Translations under genes and position numbers: made by a program
Shown here: piece by piece, positions 1 to 8,874 of the stretch
Layout of the letters: each line of letters opens with the position of its first letter
Position numbering within the stretch: the first letter of the stretch is position 1
Assembly (NCBI GenBank): GCA_903908265.1
Contig: CAIVRI010000080.1
Span: 117,569 to 181,568 of the forward strand
DNA length: 64,000 bases
From: an uncultured Pseudomonadota bacterium
GTDB lineage: Bacteria > Pseudomonadota > Gammaproteobacteria > Steroidobacterales > Steroidobacteraceae
Direction of reading: 5' to 3'
Notes under the pieces: generated by a model
The model's input: only the letters and a program-made list of their open reading frames with translations
What the model was told of the DNA's origin: nothing
The model's database searches: none

Positions 1-174
1 TACGGACAGTGGTCGGATGCGGGCGCTCTCACGGCCACGCAGCGTGCACAGAAGATCTGGCGGGAGACGCTAAATAACTTTGTGCCGCCACAGCGCGATC
101 CGGCGATCGTCGAGGCCATCGACGCCTTCGTGGCCCGCCGCAAGGAAGAAGGTGGGGCGCATCCGGTCAGTTGA
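1..174 (+). CDS. Trimethylamine methyltransferase (MttB) family protein, C-terminal end only
   Basis: The reading frame is open from base 1 and stops at TGA 172-174, giving the last 57 residues of a protein whose start lies outside the window. The tail (YGQWSDAGALTATQRAQKIW, then DPAIVEAIDAFVARRKEE) resembles the C-terminus of MttB-superfamily corrinoid-dependent methyltransferases, which move a methyl group from a quaternary or tertiary amine to a corrinoid protein. Non-pyrrolysine members act on substrates such as glycine betaine. The catalytic region is not visible, so the substrate cannot be judged. The demethylating flavoprotein gene begins 60 bases downstream on the same strand, consistent with a shared methylated-amine pathway. 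The family call rests on a short tail recalled from memory. Confidence 0.65.
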   Translation, partial: YGQWSDAGALTATQRAQKIWRETLNNFVPPQRDPAIVEAIDAFVARRKEEGGAHPVS

Positions 175-234
175 GTGCGGTGACTGGGGCCTAGGGTGCC
201 TGTCTGAATAAACAAGCGATGAATAGAGGTCGAT

Positions 235-2646
235 ATGCGTAATCATGTGCAGGTCGTGGTGATCGGTGGTGGCGTGGTGGGTGCCAGCGTGCTCTACCAT
301 TTGACCAAAGCCGGCTGGAAAGACGTCATGCTGGTCGAGCGTGCGGAACTGACGTCGGGTTCAACGTGGCACGCCGCTGGCGGCATGCACACCGTCAACG
401 GCGACCCCAATGTTGCCAAGTTGCAGCAATACACCATCCAGTTGTATCGCGAGATCGAAAAGATCTCCGGTCAATCCTGCGGCGTGCACATCACCGGCGG
501 CATCATGCTGGCCGGCACGCCAGAGCGCCTCGATTGGCTAAAGATGGCCAAGGCCCGCGGCCGTTACCTCGGCATGGATCTCGAACTGATTTCGGTTGCT
601 GAAGCGAAGAAAATATTCCCACTCCTGGACGAAAAGCACTTCGTCGGGGCAATGTACGACCCCATCGAGGGCCATGTCGATCCGTACGGCGTCACCCACG
701 CCTATGCCAAGTCCGCGCAGATTGGCGGCGCTGAGATCATTCGCCAAAATCGGGTCGTTGACACCGTACAACGGGCCGATGGCAGCTGGGACGTGGTCAC
801 CGAGAAGGGCACAATCCACGCCGAGCACATTGTGAACGCCGGCGGTCTGTGGGCCCGTGAGGTCGGCCGGATGGCCGGACTCGAGTTGCCGATTCTCGCC
901 ATGGAACACCAGTACCTGATCACCGAGGATCTGCCTGAGTTCCAAGGGCAGAAGGAACAGCTGCACTGCATCGACTTCGAAGGCGAGATCTACATGCGCC
1001 AGGAACGCGGCGGCATGCTGATGGGTACCTACGAGCGCGCCGGTGTGCCCTGGTCACCGAAGACCACGCCGTGGGACTTCGGTCAGGATTTGCTAGAGAA
1101 CGATCTGGAGCGCATCGCGCCGTCGCTAGAGGTGGGCTTCCAACACTTCCCGCGGCTAGAAAATGCGGGCATCAAGAAGATCGTCAACGGCCCCTTCACC
1201 TTCGCGGCCGATGGCAACCCACTGATCGGCCCAGTACGTGGACTGAAGAACTACTGGGTGGCCTGTGGCGTGATGGCGGGCTTCAGCCAAGGCGGCGGCG
1301 TCGGCTTGGCACTGGCCGAGTGGATGATCAACGGCGACCCGGGTGCGGATATTTGGGGCATGGACGTGGCGCGCTATGGCGATTGGGCCACGCTCGCCTA
1401 TACCAATGCGAAGGTGCGCGAGAATTACTCGCGACGCTTCAGCATCCGCTTCCCGAATGAAGAATTGCCAGCCGGCCGACCGCTGCGCACAACGCCCATC
1501 TATGATCGTCTCGCCGCTGAAAATGCGGTGTTTGGTGATTATTGCGGTCTCGAGCATGCGCTTTGGTTCGCGCCCAAGGGCACGCCCGCGCACGAGGAAG
1601 TCACTTTCCGCCGTTCCAATGCACACGCGCATGTCGCGGCCGACTGCAGCGCGGTCCGTGCAGGCGCGGGGCTGCTCGAAATTTCCAACTACGGCAAATT
1701 CGAGGTCACCGGCCCGAAGGCGGCCGAATGGCTCGCCAAGGTCATGGCCAACCGCGTACCGGCGATCGGTCGAATGGTATTGACTCCGATGTTGAACGAA
1801 GCCGGTCGCCTGATCGGCGACTTTACGGTCGCTCGCCTCGGCGACGAGCACTTCTACTTGGTGGCCACCTATGCCGCTGAGGTCTATTACAGACGCTGGT
1901 TCGAGCGCAGCCTGCCACCCTCTGGTGTCACGGTACGGCCCTGTGCGATGGAGTACGCCGGTCTCTCAGTGGCCGGTCCCGCCGCACGCGAGATCCTGCA
2001 ACCGCTGATGTCGGAGGATCTGTCGACGGCGGCGTTCCCGTTCATGTCGTTCGGCCGCCGCGATGTGGGCATGATCCCAACGCTCATGGGTCGCGTCTCC
2101 TTCACCGGGGATATGGGCTATGAACTGTGGGTGACGAGCGATTACCAGCGCGCGTTGTATGACCTCCTGACCGCAGCAGGCAAGCCCCATGGGCTCAAGG
2201 TCATCGGTGGAAGGGCGCTCAACTCGATGCGTCTGGAAAAAGGCTTTGGCACCTGGGCACGCGAGTTCCGTCCGATCTACGGGCCTTATGAGGCCGGACT
2301 GGGCCGGTTCGTCGATCTGAAGAAGCCCGACTTTATTGGCCGCGCCGCCGCCGAGGCGGAGAAGGCGTCGGGCGGCGTGCGTCGCCTGATCACCCTGGAT
2401 ATCGATGCCAGCGACGCCGATGCGATCGGCGACGAACCGATCTTTCACGCAGGCAAGGTCGTCGGCTGGGTTACCTCGGGCGGCTATGGTCATACGACCC
2501 AAAAATCGCTAGCCATGGGTTATGTAGAGAAGGCCGTTGCCGATGAAATCACTGGCTTTGAGGTGGAGTTGATCGGTGAACGCCGCGCCGCCGTGCGCCT
2601 CGCCGAAGCTGCGTTCGATCCAAGCGGTAGCCGTATGCGGGCCTGA
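235..2646 (+). CDS. Dimethylglycine/sarcosine dehydrogenase-like FAD oxidoreductase with GcvT domains
   Basis: This 803-residue protein has the DMGDH/SARDH layout. An N-terminal DAO-type FAD domain (residues 1-390) has the dinucleotide motif VVIGGGVVGAS and the sequence GSTWHAAGG. His46 there corresponds to the histidine that binds FAD covalently in dimethylglycine dehydrogenase. A linker of the FAO_M type follows (about 390-445). The C-terminal half (about 450-790) is a GcvT-like folate-binding region (EISNYGKFEVTGP, GYELWV, ALNSMRLEKGFG). Family members oxidatively demethylate N-methyl amino acids and pass the one-carbon unit to tetrahydrofolate. ATG 235 has AGAGG five bases upstream. It sits directly after the MttB-type gene, supporting betaine/dimethylglycine use. 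The exact substrate cannot be told from sequence. Confidence 0.85.
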   Translation: MRNHVQVVVIGGGVVGASVLYHLTKAGWKDVMLVERAELTSGSTWHAAGGMHTVNGDPNVAKLQQYTIQLYREIEKISGQSCGVHITGGIMLAGTPERLDWLKMAKARGRYLGMDLELISVAEAKKIFPLLDEKHFVGAMYDPIEGHVDPYGVTHAYAKSAQIGGAEIIRQNRVVDTVQRADGSWDVVTEKGTIHAEHIVNAGGLWAREVGRMAGLELPILAMEHQYLITEDLPEFQGQKEQLHCIDFEGEIYMRQERGGMLMGTYERAGVPWSPKTTPWDFGQDLLENDLERIAPSLEVGFQHFPRLENAGIKKIVNGPFTFAADGNPLIGPVRGLKNYWVACGVMAGFSQGGGVGLALAEWMINGDPGADIWGMDVARYGDWATLAYTNAKVRENYSRRFSIRFPNEELPAGRPLRTTPIYDRLAAENAVFGDYCGLEHALWFAPKGTPAHEEVTFRRSNAHAHVAADCSAVRAGAGLLEISNYGKFEVTGPKAAEWLAKVMANRVPAIGRMVLTPMLNEAGRLIGDFTVARLGDEHFYLVATYAAEVYYRRWFERSLPPSGVTVRPCAMEYAGLSVAGPAAREILQPLMSEDLSTAAFPFMSFGRRDVGMIPTLMGRVSFTGDMGYELWVTSDYQRALYDLLTAAGKPHGLKVIGGRALNSMRLEKGFGTWAREFRPIYGPYEAGLGRFVDLKKPDFIGRAAAEAEKASGGVRRLITLDIDASDADAIGDEPIFHAGKVVGWVTSGGYGHTTQKSLAMGYVEKAVADEITGFEVELIGERRAAVRLAEAAFDPSGSRMRA

Positions 2647-2724
2647 GTGTGCAGTGAGGACCGGCGCATCTTGACGCCGGTCCTCGGTCACACCGATAGT
2701 GCCTCCTCGCCCGGAGGATTCGGC

Positions 2725-4110
2725 ATGTCTCTGTCCGCTGCCACCATCACTGACTTGACCCAGCTAGTGGGCGTCGCACACGCGCGTAGCCACGCCGATC
2801 TGCAAACGCGCGATCCTGGCGTCGATTCTCATAATTTAGGCGCGGATCTCTGGCTGCGACCTGGCGACTGCGAGACGCTCGCGGGCGTGCTGCGGTATTG
2901 CCATGACCACCACATTCCAGTTGTCCCCCACGGGGGGCGTACGGGCCTCTCCGGTGGCGCGCAGAGCCAAGCGGGCGACGTGATCGTGTCTCTCGAGCGC
3001 TTTGACACCCTGGAAATTGACCCGATCAGTCGCACCGCCGTCGTGGGCGCCGGCGTGACGTTGGCGACTCTCGCCGCGGCCGCGGCGTGCCATGGCCTCT
3101 CGGCGGGCATCGATTTTGGTGCGCGCGAGTCTGCCAGTATTGGCGGCATGGTCTCCACCAATGCCGGCGGCATCTCCGCTTTCCGACATGGCACAGTGCG
3201 CGAACGCGTGCTGGGTCTGGAGGCCGTCCTGCCCGACGGTCGCCTCCTCAGTGAACTGGGCCAGGTCGTCAAACGCAACGAAGGCCTTGCCATCGAGCGC
3301 TTGCTCATCGGCGCAGAAGGCACGCTCGGGATCGTCACCCGGGTCGCCTTGGCACTCGTCGCGGTCGATGGCAGCGTCGGGACTGCGCTCGTGTCGGTAC
3401 CCGGTCTCGAGCAGGCCGCTGCACTCACGGCACGCGCCCTCGCACTACACGATGTGCAGGCAACAGCACTGGAAGTGATGTCGGGTAACCACGCCGCCGC
3501 GGTGTGTCAGGCACTGCAATTCGAGGACTTGAAACCACTGACGGCCGCGCCCTTTTTGATGCTCATCGAGCTGGCGGCCTCGACCCTAGCGGACGCAGAA
3601 GCGGCCCTGCTGCACCTGCTGGAAGGGGCGAGCGAAGACGCGCTGGCCCTCGATGCGGTCATCGCCCAAAACGAATCTCAACGGACCATCTTCTGGCGTG
3701 TACGCGAAGATTGGGCGGTGGATCGCGCCCGCCCGGGCGGCTTGTGGTACGACGTGTCGGTACCGCTGTCACGGGTCGCCGGTTATGTGCAGACGATCCG
3801 CGCCCGACTGACGCAACACGATCCCGCGCTAGAGTTGTACCTGCTGGGCCATCTGGCTGATGGCAATCTGCATGTGACGGTCAACGCAAGCGTCCCGATT
3901 ACCGCGCGTTATGACGAGATTGCCCTCCTCGTGACCGAGGGCCTCACGGAACTCGGCGGCTCCTATTCGGCTGAGCACGGCATCGGGCGGGAAAAGAAAT
4001 CCACCTTGGAGCGCTGGATGCACCCGACCAAACGCCGCTTGATGCAAGACATCAAGGCGCTCATCGATCCGCACCGGATCATGAACCCCGGCAAGGTCAT
4101 CCCCCGCTAA
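2725..4110 (+). CDS. FAD-binding oxidase of the GlcD/D-lactate/D-2-hydroxyglutarate dehydrogenase type
   Basis: The 461-residue protein has a PCMH-type FAD-binding domain (about residues 30-215; GGRTGLSGGA, SIGGMVSTNAGG, IGAEGTLGIVTRV) and a C-terminal FAD-oxidase domain ending in the usual SAEHGIGREKK and IMNPGKVIP. Members oxidise D-2-hydroxyacids such as D-lactate, glycolate or D-2-hydroxyglutarate and reduce quinones or flavoproteins. The ORF track begins at a GTG touching the previous stop. I prefer ATG 2725, because GGAGG lies seven bases before it and the family fold starts just after it (MSLSAATITDLTQLVG). It follows the dehydrogenase gene by 78 bases, probably in the same transcript. 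The substrate is unknown. Confidence 0.85.
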   Translation: MSLSAATITDLTQLVGVAHARSHADLQTRDPGVDSHNLGADLWLRPGDCETLAGVLRYCHDHHIPVVPHGGRTGLSGGAQSQAGDVIVSLERFDTLEIDPISRTAVVGAGVTLATLAAAAACHGLSAGIDFGARESASIGGMVSTNAGGISAFRHGTVRERVLGLEAVLPDGRLLSELGQVVKRNEGLAIERLLIGAEGTLGIVTRVALALVAVDGSVGTALVSVPGLEQAAALTARALALHDVQATALEVMSGNHAAAVCQALQFEDLKPLTAAPFLMLIELAASTLADAEAALLHLLEGASEDALALDAVIAQNESQRTIFWRVREDWAVDRARPGGLWYDVSVPLSRVAGYVQTIRARLTQHDPALELYLLGHLADGNLHVTVNASVPITARYDEIALLVTEGLTELGGSYSAEHGIGREKKSTLERWMHPTKRRLMQDIKALIDPHRIMNPGKVIPR

Positions 4111-4119
4111 GTCGCGTCG

Positions 4120-5358
4120 TCAGGCTTTCGCCCAATCGATCGGTTCGACTTTGGGCAATACCACCCAGTAACCGAACAGCCCGAGCAAGTTGATCAATCC
4201 GGCAATCGTGAACGCATAGTTGTAATTGCCGTAACGATGCACCAGATAGCCAGTCAGGGCGGGCGCAATGATGCCGGCCAAATTACCGCAAAAATTCTGA
4301 ATTCCAATCCAACGACCCGTTGCGGATGCACCGGCCATGATCTGACCGATCCCAAAGGTCCCCGGCGAAGACAATCCGAGGAAGACCTCGTAGACCAACA
4401 AGCAGCCGATCGAATACGCCGGTGGCAACAACACCATGCCGAGCATCGAAACCACCGACACGGCCTGACACAAGTTCATCATCAGTTTGTAGATCAACGT
4501 AGGCGAGCGGCCCTTACGGATCCATCGATCGGCATACCAGCCCGACAGCAGGGCGCAGATCGCATTGATGAAATATGCGCCGCCGAGCACCGCGGCCATC
4601 GATTCCATCGACAAATGGCGCACGTCCACCAGGTACAAGGGCATGAACGAGAGAATAAAGTACCAGTTGAAGTTACTCGCAAAGTGCCCGATCGAAGCGC
4701 CCCATAGACCGCGCTGGCGCAAGATCTGCCGGTAGGTCGGGCTGACCTGGGTGGACAGCCGCGTCACCACCGGGGCCACAGCGCGGGCTGAGAACCGTGC
4801 CCACGGCAGCAACCAGAGCAACGACGCGGCGCCAAAGCCAATGAACACAGCACGCCAGCCATATCGAGACATCAAGAGACCGCCGACGAAGGTACCAATC
4901 GCCGGGCCGATCAGATAGCCGAAACTGATCGTCCCGTTCGCCTTGCCGAGACTCTCGCGCGGTACATGGGTAGCAAGCAAGGCAGAACTAGCCGGAAAAA
5001 TGGCGCTCTCGGCAAGCCCTAGCAGGAGGCGCAATCCCAACAGCGCCGTGATGCTGGTGGCAAAGCCCGTAAAGAGTGTCGCGACCGACCATAGGGTCGC
5101 GCCAATGGCCAGCACCCGATGCGCACCAAAGCGCTCGGTGGCCCAACCGACCGGGATCATCGCCGCAACATAGGTCCAGTAGAACGCCGAAATCAGGTAC
5201 CCAATCTGCTCCTCGTCGAGGTGCAGTTGATCCTTGATCATCGGTGCCGAGGTGGCCAGGTTGCCGCGGTCCACGTAGTTGATGAACAGCGCGAGGGTCA
5301 GCAACCCGACCAGCATGCGAGGCGCGACCGACGGACGCGCTGCGTTTTCATTGGACAC
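4120..5358 (-). CDS. MFS transporter, anion:cation symporter type
   Basis: A 412-residue polytopic inner-membrane protein with about 12 hydrophobic segments. The N-terminal pattern LFINYVDRGNLATSAPMIKDQLHL and the later GWATERFGAHRVL loop (the MFS signature between TM2 and TM3) are typical of the ACS/glucarate-phthalate permease branch, which takes up organic anions with protons. The start is GTG 5358, with GGGGG seven bases upstream. It lies downstream of the acyl-CoA dehydrogenase gene on the same strand, so it may supply a substrate of this catabolic locus. It ends 9 bases from the plus-strand FAD oxidase, so the two converge. Substrate assignment would be guesswork. Confidence 0.85.
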   Translation of the reverse strand: MSNENAARPSVAPRMLVGLLTLALFINYVDRGNLATSAPMIKDQLHLDEEQIGYLISAFYWTYVAAMIPVGWATERFGAHRVLAIGATLWSVATLFTGFATSITALLGLRLLLGLAESAIFPASSALLATHVPRESLGKANGTISFGYLIGPAIGTFVGGLLMSRYGWRAVFIGFGAASLLWLLPWARFSARAVAPVVTRLSTQVSPTYRQILRQRGLWGASIGHFASNFNWYFILSFMPLYLVDVRHLSMESMAAVLGGAYFINAICALLSGWYADRWIRKGRSPTLIYKLMMNLCQAVSVVSMLGMVLLPPAYSIGCLLVYEVFLGLSSPGTFGIGQIMAGASATGRWIGIQNFCGNLAGIIAPALTGYLVHRYGNYNYAFTIAGLINLLGLFGYWVVLPKVEPIDWAKA

Positions 5359-5377
5359 TTGTATACCCCCAGTCAGA

Positions 5378-5400
5378 CCCGTCCGATGCTAACGGACGGG
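5378..5400 (-). terminator. Hairpin between acyl-CoA dehydrogenase and MFS genes
   Basis: The sequences cccgtccg and cggacggg form a perfect 8-base-pair stem with a 7-base loop in the short gap after the acyl-CoA dehydrogenase stop. No run of T follows on the minus strand, so this may attenuate or stabilise the message rather than act as a strong intrinsic terminator. Confidence 0.35.
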
Positions 5401-5425
5401 GGGCCCAGGCGCTACCAAGGACTGA

Positions 5426-6589
5426 TCAGCCGCCCAACGGGCGTAACAGGCTGCGCGAAATGATATGCCGCTGAATCTCGCTCGTGCCTTCCCAGATCCG
5501 CTCAATGCGCGCGTCGCGCCAAATCCGCTCGAGCGGCAGATCGGACATGAGACCCATACCCCCGTGGATCTGTAGCGCCTCATCGGCCACCATCGCGAGC
5601 ACTTCGGTCGCCTTGAGCTTGGCCATCGCCATATCCATATCGGTCGCCAACTGCTGATCAAATTTCCAGGCCGCATCGAGCGTCAAGAGCTCGGCTGCGC
5701 GCAATTCCATGGCCATATCCGCCAGTTTGAACGAAACACCCTGAAATTTGCCAATCTGCTGACCGAATTGTTTGCGCTCGACCGACCACTGCATGGCCAG
5801 ATCCAGCGCGCGTTCCGCCCGACCTAGGCAGGTCGCCGCCACCTGCAGACGGGTCGCACCAAGCCACGAGTTCGCGACTTCAAAGCCCTGATGCAACTGA
5901 CCCAAAATCTGCGACTGCGGCAAGCGGCAGTCGTTGAACTCGAGGATGCAATTGTTGTATCCCCGGTGCGAGACGTTCTTGTAGCCGGCGCGCACCTCAA
6001 AGCCGGGCGTGCCCTTATCGACCAGAAAGGCCGTAATCAGCTTTTTGGTGCCGCGGGCATTGGTTTCCTCGCCCGTGGCGGCGAACAAGATCACGAAATC
6101 GGCATGATCGGCGTGGCTGATAAAATGCTTGGTGCCATTGATGACGTAATCGCCACCCTTCTCCACCGCCGAGGTCTTCATGCCGCGCACGTCCGAGCCG
6201 GCACCCGGTTCGGTCATCGCTAGACAGTCCACACGCTCGCCCCGGACCGACGGGTAGAGATAGCGCTCGCGCTGTTCGCCTTCACACGCACACAGGATGT
6301 TGGACGGGCGCCCCACACAGTTGTAATGCAGGGCATAGCCGGTGCGACCGAGTTCTTTCTCGTACAGCACCCAAGTCAGCGTATCGAGACCGGCGCCACC
6401 GACGTCCTCTGGCATGTTGGCCGCGTACAAACCAGCCTCAATCGCCTTGGCCTTGAGCTCGGCATGCAGTTCCGGACGCAGGATTCCCGTTTCCTCGATC
6501 TCCTGCTCGTGCGGCATTAGCTCGTTCGTGACGAAGTCCCGGGTGGTCTTGACGATCAGGCTCTGTTCTTCGGTCATTCCAAAATGCAT
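5426..6589 (-). CDS. Acyl-CoA dehydrogenase
   Basis: The 387-residue length and domain order (N-terminal helical, middle beta, C-terminal helical) match the acyl-CoA dehydrogenase family. These FAD enzymes form the alpha-beta double bond of acyl-CoA thioesters and pass electrons to ETF. Visible signatures are LAMTEPGAGSD (about residue 145), the C-terminal QIHGGMGLMSDLPLERIWRD, and IWEGTSEIQR, whose first Glu is the position of the catalytic base. ATG 6589 has AGGGG six bases upstream. Only 14 bases separate it from the tetR stop. Next to a carnitine dehydrogenase the substrate could be a betainyl-type or short-chain acyl-CoA, but that is inference from context. Confidence 0.9.
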   Translation of the reverse strand: MHFGMTEEQSLIVKTTRDFVTNELMPHEQEIEETGILRPELHAELKAKAIEAGLYAANMPEDVGGAGLDTLTWVLYEKELGRTGYALHYNCVGRPSNILCACEGEQRERYLYPSVRGERVDCLAMTEPGAGSDVRGMKTSAVEKGGDYVINGTKHFISHADHADFVILFAATGEETNARGTKKLITAFLVDKGTPGFEVRAGYKNVSHRGYNNCILEFNDCRLPQSQILGQLHQGFEVANSWLGATRLQVAATCLGRAERALDLAMQWSVERKQFGQQIGKFQGVSFKLADMAMELRAAELLTLDAAWKFDQQLATDMDMAMAKLKATEVLAMVADEALQIHGGMGLMSDLPLERIWRDARIERIWEGTSEIQRHIISRSLLRPLGG

Positions 6590-6603
6590 AACAATCCCCT
6601 GGT

Positions 6604-7266
6604 TCAGTGCCCGGTCGTGCGCGTCAGGCGACGAGCCGGTTGACGGTTATTCGTGGCAGTCGATTCGGCATGTGCCTGCTGCGCCCAACTACGCCAGAGC
6701 GACAGTTGTCGCTCCAACTGCGCCAGTTGCCGCTGTGCCGGCCACTCCTTGGGACTGATGAGGGCGCCCGCCGTCAGTCCATTCAGGAAAGTGGCGACGG
6801 CACGCAGCACTTCATCACGCAGGTCCTCATGCCACTCTGGCCATTCCGGCCAATGTTCCGACAGGCAGCGTCCATACAGGCGCGTGTACTCGCCATGGAC
6901 CCACGTGTTGATTTGCTTGAGGTGCGCATCGGCGGACATCTGACCCCAAAAGGCCATCCAGAAGGCGCTTTCGATGCTGCGCTGCGCATCCAGCGGGAGC
7001 GACTCCGCCAACACCACAAGCAGGCTCTCGCCGCGCCGCGCGGGTCGCACGAGGCGTTCCTCAATGCGGCGCAACATGAGCCGCAAGGCCGCGAGGATGA
7101 TCTCCTGCTTGGAATCAAAGTAGTGCGCGACCATGCCGGTCGTGTAGCCCGCTTCGCGCGCGATGCGTACTACAGTCGCCTTCTCAAAGCCATGCTCGGC
7201 GACCACGCGACAGGCGACGAGAGCGATCTCGTCGCGTCGTGCTGCGTGGTCGACAATTTTGGGCAC
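6604..7266 (-). CDS. TetR/AcrR-family transcriptional regulator (BetI-like)
   Basis: This 220-residue protein has an N-terminal TetR DNA-binding domain: residues 10-60 include VACRVVAEHGFEKATVVRIAREAGYTTGMVAHYFDSKQEII, read here in parts as helix-turn-helix plus the typical YF motif. A helical ligand-binding domain follows. The overall look recalls BetI, the choline/betaine repressor, but I cannot prove orthology. It starts with GTG 7266, three bases after the carnitine dehydrogenase stop, so the two are co-transcribed. The likely role is local control of this catabolic operon. A near-palindrome at 8791-8804, upstream of the first gene, is a candidate operator. Confidence 0.85.
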   Translation of the reverse strand: MPKIVDHAARRDEIALVACRVVAEHGFEKATVVRIAREAGYTTGMVAHYFDSKQEIILAALRLMLRRIEERLVRPARRGESLLVVLAESLPLDAQRSIESAFWMAFWGQMSADAHLKQINTWVHGEYTRLYGRCLSEHWPEWPEWHEDLRDEVLRAVATFLNGLTAGALISPKEWPAQRQLAQLERQLSLWRSWAQQAHAESTATNNRQPARRLTRTTGH

Positions 7267-7269
7267 TGC

Positions 7270-8754
7270 TCAGGCCTTGCGCATCGCAATGCCACGACCG
7301 ACTTCGACCGGGCGTGGGAGACTCGCGTGGGCGGCCTTCAGCTCGGCCACCTTCGCCGCCAGCGCCGCCGGGAACGGCGTCGCCTTGGCCGACTTCGCAT
7401 CCACGTGCAGGAACAGGTGCTCGCCCGTTGCCGCCACCGCGCCATCGGCGACACGGTGCAGACGGTGGAACAGCCACAGCCGCTTGTCGTCGGCATCCAT
7501 CACCTGTGTGGTGACGTAGAACAGGTCTCCTTGCTTCATTTCAGCGCGGAACCCCACCTTCATCTCCACCGTGTACGGAGCCTGACCTGCGGCCCGATAG
7601 GCCTCGTCGATACCGATCAGGCGGAACAGCGCATCCACCGCCTCACCAAAGACGTGCTGGTAGCGGTAATCAGTCATATGGCCGTTGTAATCGACCCATT
7701 CCGGGCTGACGGTACCGGCGAACAACTGGAGCGGCTGCGTCGGATCCTGCGCCGCCGGGTTGGCCCGCGCCGCAGCGTCATTGTACAAACGCGCATCGAG
7801 TGCATTCAGCGTAGCGCCAGCCCCAATATTGAAAGGCTTCAAGGACTGCTGCACGGCCACGAGGTAGTTATCGCGCAGGCGTTCCAATTCACGAATAGAG
7901 CGACCGTCTGCCTGTTCGGCCGTACCTTCGACCATGCGGTCAATCAGTTCCTCGGTCAGTTCGGGTGCTTCCAGCTTGGTCCACGGCCACTTCAGACACG
8001 GTCCAAACTGATGCAGCATGTGCCGCATGCCCGGCTCACCGCCGGCAAGATGATAGATCTGGTTGGTCCCCATCGCCGCCCAACGCAGACCAGGGCCGTA
8101 GATGATCGATTCGTCCAATTCGCGCGTCGTGGCCACGCCCTCGTTCACCATGTGCAAAATCTCGCGCCAGAGCGCTTCTTGCAGGCGATCGGTCAAATGT
8201 CCCGGCACTTCGCGACGCACACGCAACGCATGCATGCCGATGTAAGTGTAGAACTCAGCGGCCGCCTCAATGCTCGCGGACGCCGTCTGGGTGCCGCCGA
8301 CCAACTCGACCAAGGGCAGCAAATAGACCGGATTGAAGGGGTGACCGACGATCAAGCGCTCGGGCGCAATCATGTCCTTCTGCAGATCGCTCGGCATCAG
8401 TCCCGAGGTGCTAGAGGCAATGATGACGTCGGCCGGAGCGACCCGACTGACCTGCGCCAGAATGCGCTGCTTGAGCGGCAACTGCTCCGGGATATTCTCC
8501 TGAATGAAATCGACCTTGGCGGCCATTTCGTCGAGATTCGTGGTGAAGCTCAGTGTGCCGCGAGGCGGCAGGGGCGCGGAGGTCAAGCGAGCCAGGGCCG
8601 GCGCGGCATTCGCGACCGATTGGCGAATCCAGTCTTCCATTTCCGGCTTCACATCGGCGGCAATGACGTCGATACCGAAATGCATCGCACGCGCAGCCCA
8701 TCCCCCGCCAATCACACCGGTGCCCAGCAAGCCCAGCGTTTTCACCTGTCTCAT
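7270..8754 (-). CDS. L-carnitine 3-dehydrogenase fused to a hotdog (betainyl-CoA) thioesterase domain
   Basis: Two enzymes are joined in 494 residues. Residues 1 to about 320 are a 3-hydroxyacyl-CoA-dehydrogenase-like NAD enzyme: TLGLLGTGVIGGGWAARA forms the Rossmann loop, IASSTSGLMPSDLQ and VGHPFNPVYLLPLVELV surround the active site, and the pattern fits carnitine dehydrogenase (carnitine to 3-dehydrocarnitine). Residues from about 340 onward are a 4HBT/hotdog domain with VDYNGHMTDYRY. In described carnitine pathways a thioesterase hydrolyses betainyl-CoA to glycine betaine, and fused forms are known. The start is ATG 8754 (MRQVKTLG), with GGAG six bases upstream, rather than the 20-residue longer ORF. 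It leads the operon with tetR and the acyl-CoA dehydrogenase. The intermediate BKACE enzyme is not in the window. Confidence 0.85.
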   Translation of the reverse strand: MRQVKTLGLLGTGVIGGGWAARAMHFGIDVIAADVKPEMEDWIRQSVANAAPALARLTSAPLPPRGTLSFTTNLDEMAAKVDFIQENIPEQLPLKQRILAQVSRVAPADVIIASSTSGLMPSDLQKDMIAPERLIVGHPFNPVYLLPLVELVGGTQTASASIEAAAEFYTYIGMHALRVRREVPGHLTDRLQEALWREILHMVNEGVATTRELDESIIYGPGLRWAAMGTNQIYHLAGGEPGMRHMLHQFGPCLKWPWTKLEAPELTEELIDRMVEGTAEQADGRSIRELERLRDNYLVAVQQSLKPFNIGAGATLNALDARLYNDAAARANPAAQDPTQPLQLFAGTVSPEWVDYNGHMTDYRYQHVFGEAVDALFRLIGIDEAYRAAGQAPYTVEMKVGFRAEMKQGDLFYVTTQVMDADDKRLWLFHRLHRVADGAVAATGEHLFLHVDAKSAKATPFPAALAAKVAELKAAHASLPRPVEVGRGIAMRKA

Positions 8755-8790
8755 ACCAATCTCCAGAGCAGCGCGCAGCCGCGCCTTTTT

Positions 8791-8804
8791 AATGTTCGGA
8801 CAAT
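8791..8804. promoter_or_regulatory. Candidate TetR operator (imperfect palindrome)
   Basis: The sequence aatgttcggacaat is nearly symmetric about its central CG (ten of fourteen positions agree with the reverse complement, core TGTtCGgACA). It lies 36 bases upstream of the carnitine dehydrogenase start, next to an AT-rich TATATT on the minus strand that could be a -10. Position and symmetry suggest a binding site for the TetR protein of this operon. There is only one copy in view. Confidence 0.35.
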
Positions 8805-8874
8805 AATATAACAACCTCCCACGACGGCAAGAGGGGGCTCACTTTGAGGACAGAGGGGCCGGAGAACCCGGCCA

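Noticed and set aside
1156-1851. 231-residue minus-strand ORF inside the dimethylglycine dehydrogenase-like gene
   Set aside because: Shadow of a conserved flavoprotein; no recognisable motif and no ribosome-binding signal noted.
6607-8811. 734-residue plus-strand ORF opposite tetR and the carnitine dehydrogenase
   Set aside because: It is antisense to two well-supported genes, and its translation is rich in His/Arg/Gln with no domain pattern; it is an open shadow frame typical of GC-rich DNA.
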